From assembly GCA_000179315.1 (NCBI GenBank), contig ADZZ01000271.1, positions 1 to 63,831 on the forward strand: a stretch of 63,831 nucleotides of DNA, read 5' to 3'. Below the pieces are notes generated by a model. It saw only the letters and a list, made by a program, of their open reading frames with translations, was not told the origin of the DNA and made no database searches. The translations under genes and the position numbers were made by a program. Below are positions 16,735-26,656 of this stretch, one piece after another; position 1 is the first letter of the stretch, and each line of letters opens with the position of its first letter. Source of the stretch: a delta proteobacterium NaphS2 (GTDB lineage Bacteria; Desulfobacterota; DSM-4660; Desulfatiglandales; Desulfatiglandaceae).

Positions 16735-17780
16735 TTTGCGCCTCCTTTCCCCATCAGCAACGCGTTCGGGTGTCGCTCCAGATAATCCAACAGAGATTTC
16801 AGCGATTTGGCTGCCGCAGCAATCTCATCCAACGCGCGATTCAGTTTGCGGCGGGTGCCGGACCGATCGCCCACAAAACCATTCACGGTCACCAGCGTTT
16901 TTGTTGCGCCTTCCAACGCGCTATTTGCGGAATTGAGCACGGTCTCGATTTTTTCCATCACCGGCTTGATCCTGCCATCCAGGCCCTGAAGGAGTTTCTT
17001 TGCATCGGATGATACCCCGTCGAGGCTTCTTGACGCGTTTTTTAATACCTTTTGTGCGTCAGACAGGGTCATTTGTACGCTGTCTGATATTTCGGTCACC
17101 CGGCCATCGGCATTCAGTACCAGTTTGTCAGTGTTTTCAATGGCCTCACCAAGCTTTTTGCTGTCTTCGTTCAAATTGTGTACCAACGCCTTAATTTCTG
17201 GGTCTTTGAGCAGACTATCGAGATTGGCCAGAATATCCAACAGCTTATCGGCGATTTTTTCAACCGGCAGGTTCTCCAGTTTCTGCGCCATTTTATTTAT
17301 GGGGGATCTGACGGTCGGGATTTCAGGATAACTCTTATCGAGTCCGGTGAGACGTACAGGAGTTCCCGGAAGGAATTCCAGGGAGATCTCGCTTGATCCC
17401 GTAACAATGCTTTGAAGCGCCATCTGGGCACGTAACCCCTTGGAGATCATACGTTTGAGTCCTTCCCATGGATTCGCAGCCATTTTTCCCTCAATCTGCA
17501 TAAGTTCCGGATCCACTTCAATCACGACGGGAATGTCGATGGTGATTTCTTCCGGATTGGCCCGCAACACAATGCTGCTCACGGACCCGATCTTCACACC
17601 ATGCCAGACGACCGGCGCACCCACGCTGAGGCCCTTGACCGAGTCTTCAAAAAACATAACGTATTTGATTGTTTTTTTGAAGAGACTGCCGCCTCCAAAA
17701 ATAATGACGCCCGCGATCAACATGGCAATGGAACTCACCACGAAAACGCCGATAACGGTTTTACTTGCCTGTTTGGCCAT
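16731..17780 (-). CDS. mlaD: MlaD/MCE-family lipid-binding protein
   Basis: This 349-residue protein has one N-terminal membrane helix (about 10-30), an MCE domain (about 38-120: YVMFFEDSVKGLSVGAPVVWHGVKIGSV) and a long C-terminal helical region (150-345) with heptad-like stretches. MCE proteins form hexameric rings that ferry lipids between membranes. The gene lies between the ATPase and the auxiliary lipoprotein genes in the order permease, ATPase, MCE, lipoprotein. No MlaC-type periplasmic carrier is encoded next to it. Confidence 0.9.
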   Translation of the reverse strand: MAKQASKTVIGVFVVSSIAMLIAGVIIFGGGSLFKKTIKYVMFFEDSVKGLSVGAPVVWHGVKIGSVSSIVLRANPEEITIDIPVVIEVDPELMQIEGKMAANPWEGLKRMISKGLRAQMALQSIVTGSSEISLEFLPGTPVRLTGLDKSYPEIPTVRSPINKMAQKLENLPVEKIADKLLDILANLDSLLKDPEIKALVHNLNEDSKKLGEAIENTDKLVLNADGRVTEISDSVQMTLSDAQKVLKNASRSLDGVSSDAKKLLQGLDGRIKPVMEKIETVLNSANSALEGATKTLVTVNGFVGDRSGTRRKLNRALDEIAAAAKSLKSLLDYLERHPNALLMGKGGAK

Positions 17781-17836
17781 TATATCCTTTCACCCCCCGT
17801 TGCCGCCGATTCCTCGAAAAGGCCGGATATCTCTTA

Positions 17837-18637
17837 TCAAACACAGGTTCCATTTCTTCCTGAAACGGTATCGACATTTTCTTCCGTTTCTCCCCGTCTC
17901 AAAAAGGCCTGAACTTTCGGATCATGATCTTCCGCCAGGAGTTTCTTGGGATCGCCGGAAGCGACCATGGTACGTGTTTCAGGATCCAAAAAAACCGAAT
18001 TGTTGCCGATGGCGAAGATACTGGGCAATTCGTGCGTCACCACCACAACCGTGGCCTCCAGGCTGTCCCTAAGCTGCAAAATCAGATCGTCCAACCGTTT
18101 GGCGCTTACCGGGTCCAGACCTGCCGACGGTTCGTCAAAGAAAAGGATTTCCGGATCCAATGCCATGGCGCGCGCCAGACCGGCCCGTTTACGCATGCCG
18201 CCGCTGATTTCCGACGGATAGAAGTCTTCAAATCCGGAGAGCGCTACCAGCGAGAGTTTGAGGGCGACCTGATCCCTGATTTTCTTTTTGCTGAGCTTTG
18301 TATACTGCTGCAAGGGTAGCGCCACATTTTCAGCCAGGGTCATGGAACTCCACAATGCGCCGCTCTGGTAGAGGACTCCCACGTTTCGCATCATCTTTTG
18401 GCGTTCCGAGGGCGCCGCTTTCCAGAAATTGAAATCCCCATAGAGAATGTCACCTTTGGCGGGGGGTTTTAGACCGATCATATGCCTAAGAAGCGTGCTT
18501 TTACCGCAGCCGCTCCCGCCCATGATAATGAAGATATCCCCGCGGTTGATGGTGAAATTGAGATTCCGCATCACCACAAAATCCCCGTACGCCATGGTGA
18601 GATCTTTGACCGTTATATAAGGGGCTTGGCTTCCCAT
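17837..18637 (-). CDS. mlaF: MlaF-type ABC transporter ATPase
   Basis: This 266-residue ATPase has Walker A (GGSGCGKSTLLRHMIG, about 38-53), the Q-loop region (LYQSGALWSSMTLAENVALPL typical of the MlaF branch), ABC signature (EISGGMRKRAGLARAMA), Walker B (EILFFDEPSAGLDP) and the H-loop (VVVVTHEL). It would drive the MlaE permease encoded 14 bases upstream. The divergent C-terminus (after about residue 245) is Glu-rich. Confidence 0.93.
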   Translation of the reverse strand: MGSQAPYITVKDLTMAYGDFVVMRNLNFTINRGDIFIIMGGSGCGKSTLLRHMIGLKPPAKGDILYGDFNFWKAAPSERQKMMRNVGVLYQSGALWSSMTLAENVALPLQQYTKLSKKKIRDQVALKLSLVALSGFEDFYPSEISGGMRKRAGLARAMALDPEILFFDEPSAGLDPVSAKRLDDLILQLRDSLEATVVVVTHELPSIFAIGNNSVFLDPETRTMVASGDPKKLLAEDHDPKVQAFLRRGETEENVDTVSGRNGTCV

Positions 18638-18650
18638 AATATCTCAGATA

Positions 18651-19781
18651 TCAGATCCCCAAAATACTGCAAAGCACTGTAATAACAGCGGTGGCGATAA
18701 TAATGGCCACAATTCCGGTCACCACCGCAGAGGTGGTGGCATCTCCCACGGCGGACGCACTACGGCCGCACTGAATGCCGCGCAGGCACCCGGAAAGCGC
18801 CACAAGGACACCGAAAACCGCGCCCATAAAAAGGCCGATAAAGAGATCACTGAGCGTGACGGCACTCTTGGTCCGGCTTAAGTATACGATAATGTCGATT
18901 TTGTACATCCCCACCGCCACAAGGGCTCCGCCCAGAATTCCCATGAGGTCGGCGTATAGGACCAGCAATGGCATCATCACCGCCAATGCCACCATGCGGG
19001 GAAGCACCAGGAATTCCATTGGGGGGATCGCAAGGGTCTCAAGGGCATCGATTTCCTCATTCACCTGCATGGTTCCCAGTTGGGCCGCATAGGCGGCTCC
19101 GGTGCGTCCGGCCATGATGATGCCGGTCATGATGGCGCCCATCTCACGCACCATGGCGATTCCCACAAGATCCGCCACGTACACCTGCGCACCGAACATG
19201 GAGAGCTGCAGGATACCCACAAAGGCCAGGATCAGACCCACCAGAAAGCTGATGAGGGAGACGATGGGCACGGCCTGTGCACCCGCCTCCTGAAGAAAAA
19301 TCCCCAAGTCGGTGGCCCTGAACCGGGCACGCCCGGTGATCATCCGAACAAAGGCCTCGAAAGCGGCCCCGATAAAGGTAATCAGCTCCCCTGCGGATTT
19401 GGTAAAATCGATGACCTCCGAGCCCACATGGCCGAAAAAACCGGCACGGCTGACGGTTTGTCTCGCATCCTCTTTCTTGGGAACAGCAGTCGCCAAGTCG
19501 ATCAACTGACGAACGCCTGCGGGGAGCCCGTCCTTTTGAACTTTCGTTTTTTTCTCGACGGCCAGTTTTGAGATTTCAAAAAAGAAAATCGGAAGGCTGC
19601 TGTCCCAGGAACCGAGTTCTGTTGCATCAAATTCAATCCGTTTGATTGAAGAATGCTGGTCCAGTTGGTCGAGCAACGCTCCCGAAGAGGGGACGCCCGA
19701 TTCCATCTGCCAATTCCCTTGCAGATGGACCGTCAGGGTCTCGCTTTCGGTCAGACTATATTGAACAGCTGCATCACTCAT
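18651..19781 (-). CDS. mlaE: MlaE-family permease with N-terminal STAS domain
   Basis: This 376-residue protein fuses a STAS-like domain (about residues 1-115, the role played by separate MlaB in E. coli) to an MlaE permease (about 150-376) with the family signatures FLVGLILAFVGILQL, VREMGAIMTGIIMAGRTGAAYAAQLGTMQVNEEIDALETL and GCLRGIQCGRSASAVGDATTSAVV. It is the first gene of the Mla-type operon on the minus strand. The STAS-MlaE fusion is common in Gram-negatives outside the enterics. Confidence 0.92.
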   Translation of the reverse strand: MSDAAVQYSLTESETLTVHLQGNWQMESGVPSSGALLDQLDQHSSIKRIEFDATELGSWDSSLPIFFFEISKLAVEKKTKVQKDGLPAGVRQLIDLATAVPKKEDARQTVSRAGFFGHVGSEVIDFTKSAGELITFIGAAFEAFVRMITGRARFRATDLGIFLQEAGAQAVPIVSLISFLVGLILAFVGILQLSMFGAQVYVADLVGIAMVREMGAIMTGIIMAGRTGAAYAAQLGTMQVNEEIDALETLAIPPMEFLVLPRMVALAVMMPLLVLYADLMGILGGALVAVGMYKIDIIVYLSRTKSAVTLSDLFIGLFMGAVFGVLVALSGCLRGIQCGRSASAVGDATTSAVVTGIVAIIIATAVITVLCSILGI

Positions 19782-19842
19782 GGTTCAAACCGTGAATTGT
19801 GGATTGATTACGCCAGGATCGGGTTCCCGTTTTCGACTTTCA

Positions 19843-20430
19843 TCAGTTTAAATCATCATCTTTCAGATATTTCGTGCCGGTGAGCGTCAATTCGGCTGCA
19901 AGTCCGCTTTGGGTGAGTTGGTAAAGGTACAGGCCGGGCGCCACTGAGATCGCGCCGGAAAACATCCCACCGTGGTTCTGCACCATGGCGGTAGCGCGGG
20001 CTTTGCCACCGAAGTCCCAGCCCAGATTAACGAAGTCGGATAGTGTTTTTTGCGTCTCGAACACCCAGATAATCCGGTCCTTGCTGATCCCCAAACCAAG
20101 ACCTCCCTGAACCTGGAGCATCTTCATGTAAGTATATCTTTGCGTGCGGTTGTTGTAAACAAAACCTTTTCCCGTGGTACCGCCCGCGAAGAAGATCTTT
20201 ATGCCGAAGGTGCTGAAAACACCGTACCCGGCTGCGTGCTCGATGGCGGTTCTCGCACTGGGTTCTATTTCGTAGAGCGTCGATAACGCTCCCTGGGCCA
20301 TTTCCTTTATGCGGAGCCGTTCCTACAAGATCTCGTTTTCATCCATGGCAAAGGACGATGGGCACGAAAGGCACAGGAGCGCCATATTGATGATAGCCCA
20401 TATGAATATTTTTTTAACACTGTTTTGCAC
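19843..20430 (-). pseudogene. SYLF (YSC84-like) lipid-binding protein, interrupted by in-frame TAG
   Basis: Reading from GTG 20430 (AAGGAG eight bases upstream) gives a clear export signal (VQNSVKKIFIWAIINMALL..SSFA), then MDENEIL, an amber codon at 20323-20325, then ERLRIKEMAQGALSTLYE running in the same frame into a complete SYLF domain (EHAAGYGVFSTFGIKIFFAGGTTGKGFV ... FGGKARA). The domain ends normally in KYLKDDDLN. Without the TAG the product would be a typical secreted SYLF protein of about 195 residues. The domain could still be made from ATG 20301, but would then lack its signal peptide and start with a poorly spaced ribosome site. Either a recent nonsense mutation, a base-calling error, or readthrough. 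Confidence 0.75.
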
Positions 20431-20528
20431 TTGGTTGTCTCCTTGTTGCGTCGTACGATAACGGTATCTCTTCCGCCTCAGCGGGTTCCGGAAAATCATT
20501 CCGATCAGCATTGAAGGATATGTTTAAA

Positions 20529-22034
<1,506 letters not shown>

Positions 22035-22093
22035 TGATTTTCCTTTCAAATTTATTCCATTGGAAGACTGACACCGGGTGACGGCGAAAATGT

Positions 22094-22114
22094 CCTTATT
22101 AACTGCCAATAAGG
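22094..22114. repeat. Inverted repeat between OmpA-like and DUF1254 genes
   Basis: CCTTATT (22094-22100) and AATAAGG (22108-22114) form a perfect 7-bp stem with a 7-base loop, extendable by one T:A pair. It lies in the 98-base gap between two co-directional genes and has no strong T-run on either side, so a mRNA processing or stability hairpin is more likely than a terminator. Confidence 0.5.
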
Positions 22115-22132
22115 AAGTCGCCGTCACAGAAA

Positions 22133-22789
22133 TCACTGTTGAACCACCGGAGTGATCACCAACTCCACCCGGCCGTCCAGGTATTGGCTGTTGGCATTGC
22201 CGGAAGACCTCACCAGAGCTGGGGAAATCCCCATTCCCAGGAACATGGTCCTGACGGCCTCGGCCCGCTGGTCGGCGAGAGTTTGCCGCTCCGTTTTCGT
22301 CCCCGTCCTGTCGGGATGTCCAATGATGTCAACGGTCATCTTTCCATAGGTTTTCATAATGTTCGCGACGGTCTGAATGGTCGAAATGAAGTCCTGCTTG
22401 ACCACCGAGGAACCGGGTGCAAAGGCTGTCTCACCGGTCTGCGTCACCAGTATGACATTTCCTTTCAGGACCTGCAGGGTCACTTCCCCGGCGTTGATCT
22501 GGGGTGCCAGGGCCTTGGTCAGGTCTTTCTTCCGGTCATCCATGAAGTGTCCCACAACACCGCCGGTGAGCACTCCGGCCGCCGCTCCGATCACCGCACC
22601 GGCCAAAGGATTGCCGTGGTATATAATGGCGCCCAGTGCGGCTCCGCCGGCACCCCCAAGAATACCGCCTTTTTCGGTATCCGTCATGTTGGAAAAACCG
22701 CCGCCTGAGCAGGCAGCAAGGACAAATAGAACCATAATTCCCACCGCGACCATCTTTACAAAACCGGAATGTCTTTTGAATGATTTCAT
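22133..22789 (-). CDS. OmpA-family lipoprotein with glycine-zipper segment
   Basis: This 218-residue protein has a lipoprotein signal ending at Cys27 (LAACSGG), a glycine-zipper stretch (GGILGGAGGAALGAIIYHGNP..AVIGAAAGVLTGGVVG, about 40-82) and a C-terminal OmpA-like peptidoglycan-binding domain (about 105-215) with the TVDIIGHPDRTGTKTERQTLADQRAEAVRTMF core. It should anchor the outer membrane to peptidoglycan. The HxDRTG motif replaces the usual HTDxxG. It is the second gene of the minus-strand set that begins at 23617. Confidence 0.9.
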   Translation of the reverse strand: MKSFKRHSGFVKMVAVGIMVLFVLAACSGGGFSNMTDTEKGGILGGAGGAALGAIIYHGNPLAGAVIGAAAGVLTGGVVGHFMDDRKKDLTKALAPQINAGEVTLQVLKGNVILVTQTGETAFAPGSSVVKQDFISTIQTVANIMKTYGKMTVDIIGHPDRTGTKTERQTLADQRAEAVRTMFLGMGISPALVRSSGNANSQYLDGRVELVITPVVQQ

Positions 22790-22970
22790 TTTCTTAAAAA
22801 CTCCTTTCTTTCATGGGTTGATTCAAAATCCAGCCTTCCTAGACGGAAAGTGTGGCGTTCGGCGGGTCTGCTTTGAAATTGCCCTCGCCGGCTCTATCCG
22901 TCCATTCCTTGAGATAGTCGGACATTTTAATGTGCCCTGCGATTCGAAAAGGCCGATCTGAAAAATAGAG

Positions 22971-23009
22971 GGTCTTCCGGAGTTCCGGATTAACACACCC
23001 CGGAAGGCC
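22971..23009 (-). terminator. Candidate intrinsic terminator or attenuator
   Basis: GGTCTTCCGG (22971-22980) pairs with CCGGAAGGCC (23000-23009) over ten bases with one wobble, leaving a 19-base loop. On the minus strand the stem is followed by CTCTATTTTTC. It lies 36 bases after the stop of the two-repeat protein gene (23045) and before the OmpA-like lipoprotein, so it could end or attenuate transcription between them. Confidence 0.5.
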
Positions 23010-23044
23010 CTCATGGGCAAACCCGCATGGTAAATTGCGGGAGT

Positions 23045-23617
23045 TTAGGGTTTGGTCACGTCCAGCGCAAGCGCTTCCGTAATCCTCAATACCACCTGAT
23101 CTCCCACCTTGACCTCGTTCAGTTTTTTTACGTTATTGCCGACTTTAATGGTCCTCACGCCTCCTTCGGGGCCTTTGAGCGTTACGGTACGATTTTTGTA
23201 GTCGATGGCCTCCACGTTGGCTGTGATTTGCGTTGTCTGGGCCACAACTCCGGCGGGCATTTCGCCTTTGGGTGCCAGGGCCACGGCCTGCGCTTGCTCG
23301 GCACTTGGTGAGGAACCCGCTTTACGGACGAAAATGGCCAAAGACTCAATAAATTTGGCATTGACCATATCGCCGACTTTCACCTTGTCCAGGTTTTGAG
23401 CGTTTTTGGCGTTCAGTGTGACGGCGTTTCCTTCAGGCCCCTTCACGGTAACCGTTTTTTTCTCTTGATCGACGTCCGTCACTTCCCCGGACACCTCAGT
23501 CACATCGACAATAATGCCGCCGGGTTTTGAAGCGTTTTGTTTCTGACCGGCAAAAGCCGGACAGACCGTCACCAAGCTGAACACCAACAGAAGCAATAGA
23601 TTTTTCATGTTTTTCAT
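23045..23617 (-). CDS. Periplasmic protein with two internal repeats
   Basis: This 190-residue protein has a signal peptide (MKNMKNLLLLLVFSLVTVCPAFA) and two related segments of about 55 residues: one with DVDQEKKTVTVKGPEGNAVTL..KVGDMVNAKFIESLAI and one with AIDYKNRTVTLKGPEGGVRTI..KVGDQVVLRITEALAL. The beta-rich pattern suggests two small OB-like barrels. No named function is recognised. I start at ATG 23617 because AAAGGGG lies upstream of it; the longer open frame begins at 23641 without a ribosome site. It heads the minus-strand set that follows the palindrome at 23752-23783. Confidence 0.75.
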   Translation of the reverse strand: MKNMKNLLLLLVFSLVTVCPAFAGQKQNASKPGGIIVDVTEVSGEVTDVDQEKKTVTVKGPEGNAVTLNAKNAQNLDKVKVGDMVNAKFIESLAIFVRKAGSSPSAEQAQAVALAPKGEMPAGVVAQTTQITANVEAIDYKNRTVTLKGPEGGVRTIKVGNNVKKLNEVKVGDQVVLRITEALALDVTKP

Positions 23618-23689
23618 GACGTTTCCCCTTTCTTTTTTCAAATAATTTCATAATGCTTAAAGAGTACCATTCAAAACACCAAATTCGGC

Positions 23690-23705
23690 TTTCCTGATAA
23701 GGAAA
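23690..23705. repeat. Small dyad TTTCCT-GATA-AGGAAA
   Basis: A perfect 6-4-6 inverted repeat lies between site 1 and the start of the 23617 gene. It could be a second protein-binding site or part of the promoter region. No second copy was seen elsewhere in the window. Confidence 0.35.
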
Positions 23706-23751
23706 TCAGTCGAAACAAGTGTTTGTGGAAACTATATGGTGAACCAAAGGG

Positions 23752-23783
23752 AAATACTATTGGACCTTGGTCCAATAGTATTT
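23752..23783. promoter_or_regulatory. Perfect 15-bp-arm dyad containing the ATTGGAC-N4-GTCCAAT core (site 1)
   Basis: Bases 23752-23766 and 23769-23783 are exact inverted copies separated by TT. The inner 18 bases (23759-23776) are ATTGGAC-CTTG-GTCCAAT. The same half-sites with the same 4-base spacing recur at 32855-32872. Site 1 lies about 135 bases upstream of the start codon of the minus-strand gene at 23617. A 2-base loop and the twin site elsewhere favour a protein-binding operator, although the T-run after the right arm also permits a plus-strand terminator. Confidence 0.65.
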
Positions 23784-23852
23784 TTTTAGATTGGATGTAT
23801 GGCCAACCGGAAAGACAACGTTTCCATATGCTTCACTAGGAAGCCTGGTTTT

Positions 23853-26652
23853 TCAGATACGCCTTTGCCTGCCCAAATGGTTAAGGGAAAACAGAACCAA
23901 CAGGATAGCTAGGAAAATCAGTCCGTATTCATTCGTAGTGGGGATGGCCGGTCCACCACCCGGGTTGGTGTCACTGTCGCTGTTGTTACCCGTCACGGGA
24001 TCCGTGGTACCTGAAGGCGGCTGAATCGTCGCCGTGTTCATCAGACTCCCCGTCGTACCCGACGGGACCGTACCTGTTACGGAAAAATTCACGGAGGTAC
24101 CCGCTGGCAGCGATACAAAAGCGTCGATATCTCCCGTGCCGCCGGCGCTACCGCACACCGCACCGCCTCCGTTCGACGTGCATGTCCATGCAAAACCAGA
24201 AAGTGCTGCGGGAAGAGCATCCTGGACTCGCGCGTCCGTTACGTCGCTGGGGCCGGCGTTACTCACCACTATCGTATACGTGAATCCATCGCCGGGTACG
24301 TACGGGTCGGGAGTACTCGACTTCGTGATCGATAGATCCGAAACCGCACTGCCACTCGGGTTCGTGTCGCTGTCGCTGTTGCTCCCGGGGACCGGATCCG
24401 TAATGCCCGCGGGGGGCTGAACTGTCGCCGTATTTACTAAATCACCCGTCGTACCCGACGGAACCGTCCCGCTGACGGAAAAAATCGCCGACGTGCCCGA
24501 CGGCAGTGTTACAAAGGCATCTATGTCTCCCGTTCCACTGCCGCTCCCGCATACTGCCCCAACACCGTTTGGCGTACACGTCCACGTAAATCCGGACAGC
24601 GCCGCGGGAAGCGCATCCTGGACTCGCGCGTCCGTTACGTCGCTGGGACCAGCATTGCTCACCACTATCGTGTACGTGAATCCGTCGCCGGGCACGTACG
24701 GGTCGGGAGTACTCGACTTCGTGATCGACAAGTCCGCAATACTTTCTGAAGTGACCGTTTTACTGTCTACATTCGATGTCACCCCATCAGCCGTAGCGGT
24801 GGCGGTGTTGGTTACGGATCCGCTTGCAATATCTGAAGATTCAATCGTATACATTGCCGTACAAGTAATGCTTTCACCCGGATCAAGGTAGTTGTCGAGA
24901 TCCCCCACCGTACTTACCGGCGGACAGTATTCGTCATTTGCCTTGTCGTCTGAAACCGTCACCGGACCCAGAAGCGGAGCTGATCCGCTGTTTGTCACCA
25001 GATAGCTGTAGTGCAGCACATCCCCCACCGTGGTGAAATCGTTTTCCGTAACGCTTTTTGCGATGGTCAACTCGGCAGACCCATATCGGGCCGTTGACGT
25101 GTCGGATGGTGTCTGGGAGCCATAGGTTCCTGTCGCGGTCGCCGTATTGTCATGCAACCCGGATACCGCTGTAATGGGCCCCACGGTGCAGGATACGGGA
25201 TTTTCGCCCGCCGCCAGCGAAGAGGGAAAGGAACAGGAGGACAGACTGATATCCGGATCGGCCACATCTATGGAGCTAAGGGTTGCTTCTCCGTCGTTGA
25301 AAACCGTGAACCGGTAATACACATTGCCACCCACCGGCACGCCGACGAACTTGTACCAGTGTGTTCCGTCGGTGGAGACCTCTTTATTCAACCCTATGAG
25401 CGCCACCGGGTCACTGACATTCAGGGTCGCGTCGGCTGAACTCCCGTTCCCGCCTTCGGTGGATGTGATGATGCCGGTCGTGTTGGCCTTGGAGCCGGAC
25501 GTAACCCCGCTAACCGGGACGTCAAAGGTACAGGTCGTATTGGCCGCAAGGCTTCCCCCGCTGAAAGAGATGGAATCCGGTGATGTGGTTGTCAATGTAC
25601 CGTCGCAAACCGCCGTTGGGCCACCGGAGGCAACGGTGAGGCCTGCAGGCAGGGTATCGGTGAAACCGATCCCGCTCAGGGTGCCCGACTGATTCGGATT
25701 GGTCAAGGAAAAGGTAAGGGTGGACGATCCTCCCGTCAGGAGGGATGCCGGGGCAAAGGATTTGGCGAGGATGGACGGTGCGATAACATTCAGGGAATCC
25801 GTGGCATAGTGGGTCGACGTGCCGCTCTCGTTGGACGAAATAAACCCGCTCACGTTTTCGTACTGCCCCTCCAGGGTACCTGTAACGCTGACATCAAACG
25901 TGCAGTTGCCTCCGGCTGCAAGTGTCCCTCCCGTCAGTGCGATGGTTCGGGTCGCGGCGGTGGTGGTCAGGGTACCGCCACATTGTGGCGACGTGTCATC
26001 CGCCACAAAGAGTCCCTCCGGAAGGACATCCGTGAACGCGACCCCGCTCAGAGCCTGATTTCCGGATTCCGTGTTGTTGATGGTGAACGTCAGCGTGGAC
26101 GTTCCGCCCTTGATGGTCGGATCGGGAGAAAAGGACTTGGTAATGGTTGGCGGGGGTGTAGGCACGCCACAGCCGGTTACCAAGATGTTATCCAGCATCA
26201 TAGCAGCACCATTCGTCGGGTTTGCACCTTCGGCGTTGATCCTGAAAATCGTCGTCACAGCCCCTGTTGCTGCTGCGGCAAATGTTTGGTCACCACTCCA
26301 TGTCGTCTTCGTCAAAGTGCCGGTTGCCGGTGTCGTTGCGGTAAAAGATGTTCCACCATCCGCGCTGGACCAAACCTTCAGAACATTAGACGTTCCCCAA
26401 TTCGCTGTTGCATAAGAGCGCAAACTAATTATTACATCAGTATATTTGCTTGTATCTACCGTAATTTGAAAATAGGGTGCGGTGTTTGCCGTATAAGTTG
26501 TGTCCTTCTGAAACCCTGCCCCTTTCCATGAATTCACGCTGGGGCTCCCTTCAGAGGTATCTATGCTCTGAGCTCCTCCGGTTCCTCCTGCGAAATAACC
26601 TGCCAGGGCTGTCGAAACATTTGATGCCTTAGTGGTGTATGTTGGTGGGACA
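23853..26652 (-). pseudogene. C-terminal part of DUF11-repeat surface protein with IPTL-like C-terminal sorting signal (split by IS)
   Basis: This frame continues, in phase, the protein whose N-terminal part lies at 27913-29276. It encodes about 930 residues of repeated beta-sandwich domains of the DUF11 / conserved-repeat type (ITKSFSPDPTIKGGTSTLTFTI, VTDTLPAG-like motifs) and ends with an IPTL/PEP-CTERM-like tail: PAIPTTNEYGLI, a hydrophobic helix, then GRQRRI. The last two DUF11 units are near-identical at DNA level with a 396-base period. As it stands the fragment can be read from an ATG supplied by the insertion element (26669) but then lacks a signal peptide. Confidence 0.8.
23945..24735 (-). 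repeat. Two near-identical 396-base DUF11 repeat units
   Basis: The segment coding DLSITKSSTPDPYVPGDGFT occurs at 24734 and again exactly 396 bases later (24338), and the match continues through most of the 132-residue unit. The two copies differ by scattered substitutions. This is an in-gene tandem duplication, a spot for copy-number change or assembly collapse. Confidence 0.8.
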
Positions 26653-26656
26653 CTAG

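Noticed and set aside
20323-20325. Pyrrolysine as the default reading of the amber codon
   Set aside because: TAG terminates several intact genes in this window, so general TAG readthrough is not supported; kept only as a possibility to exclude.
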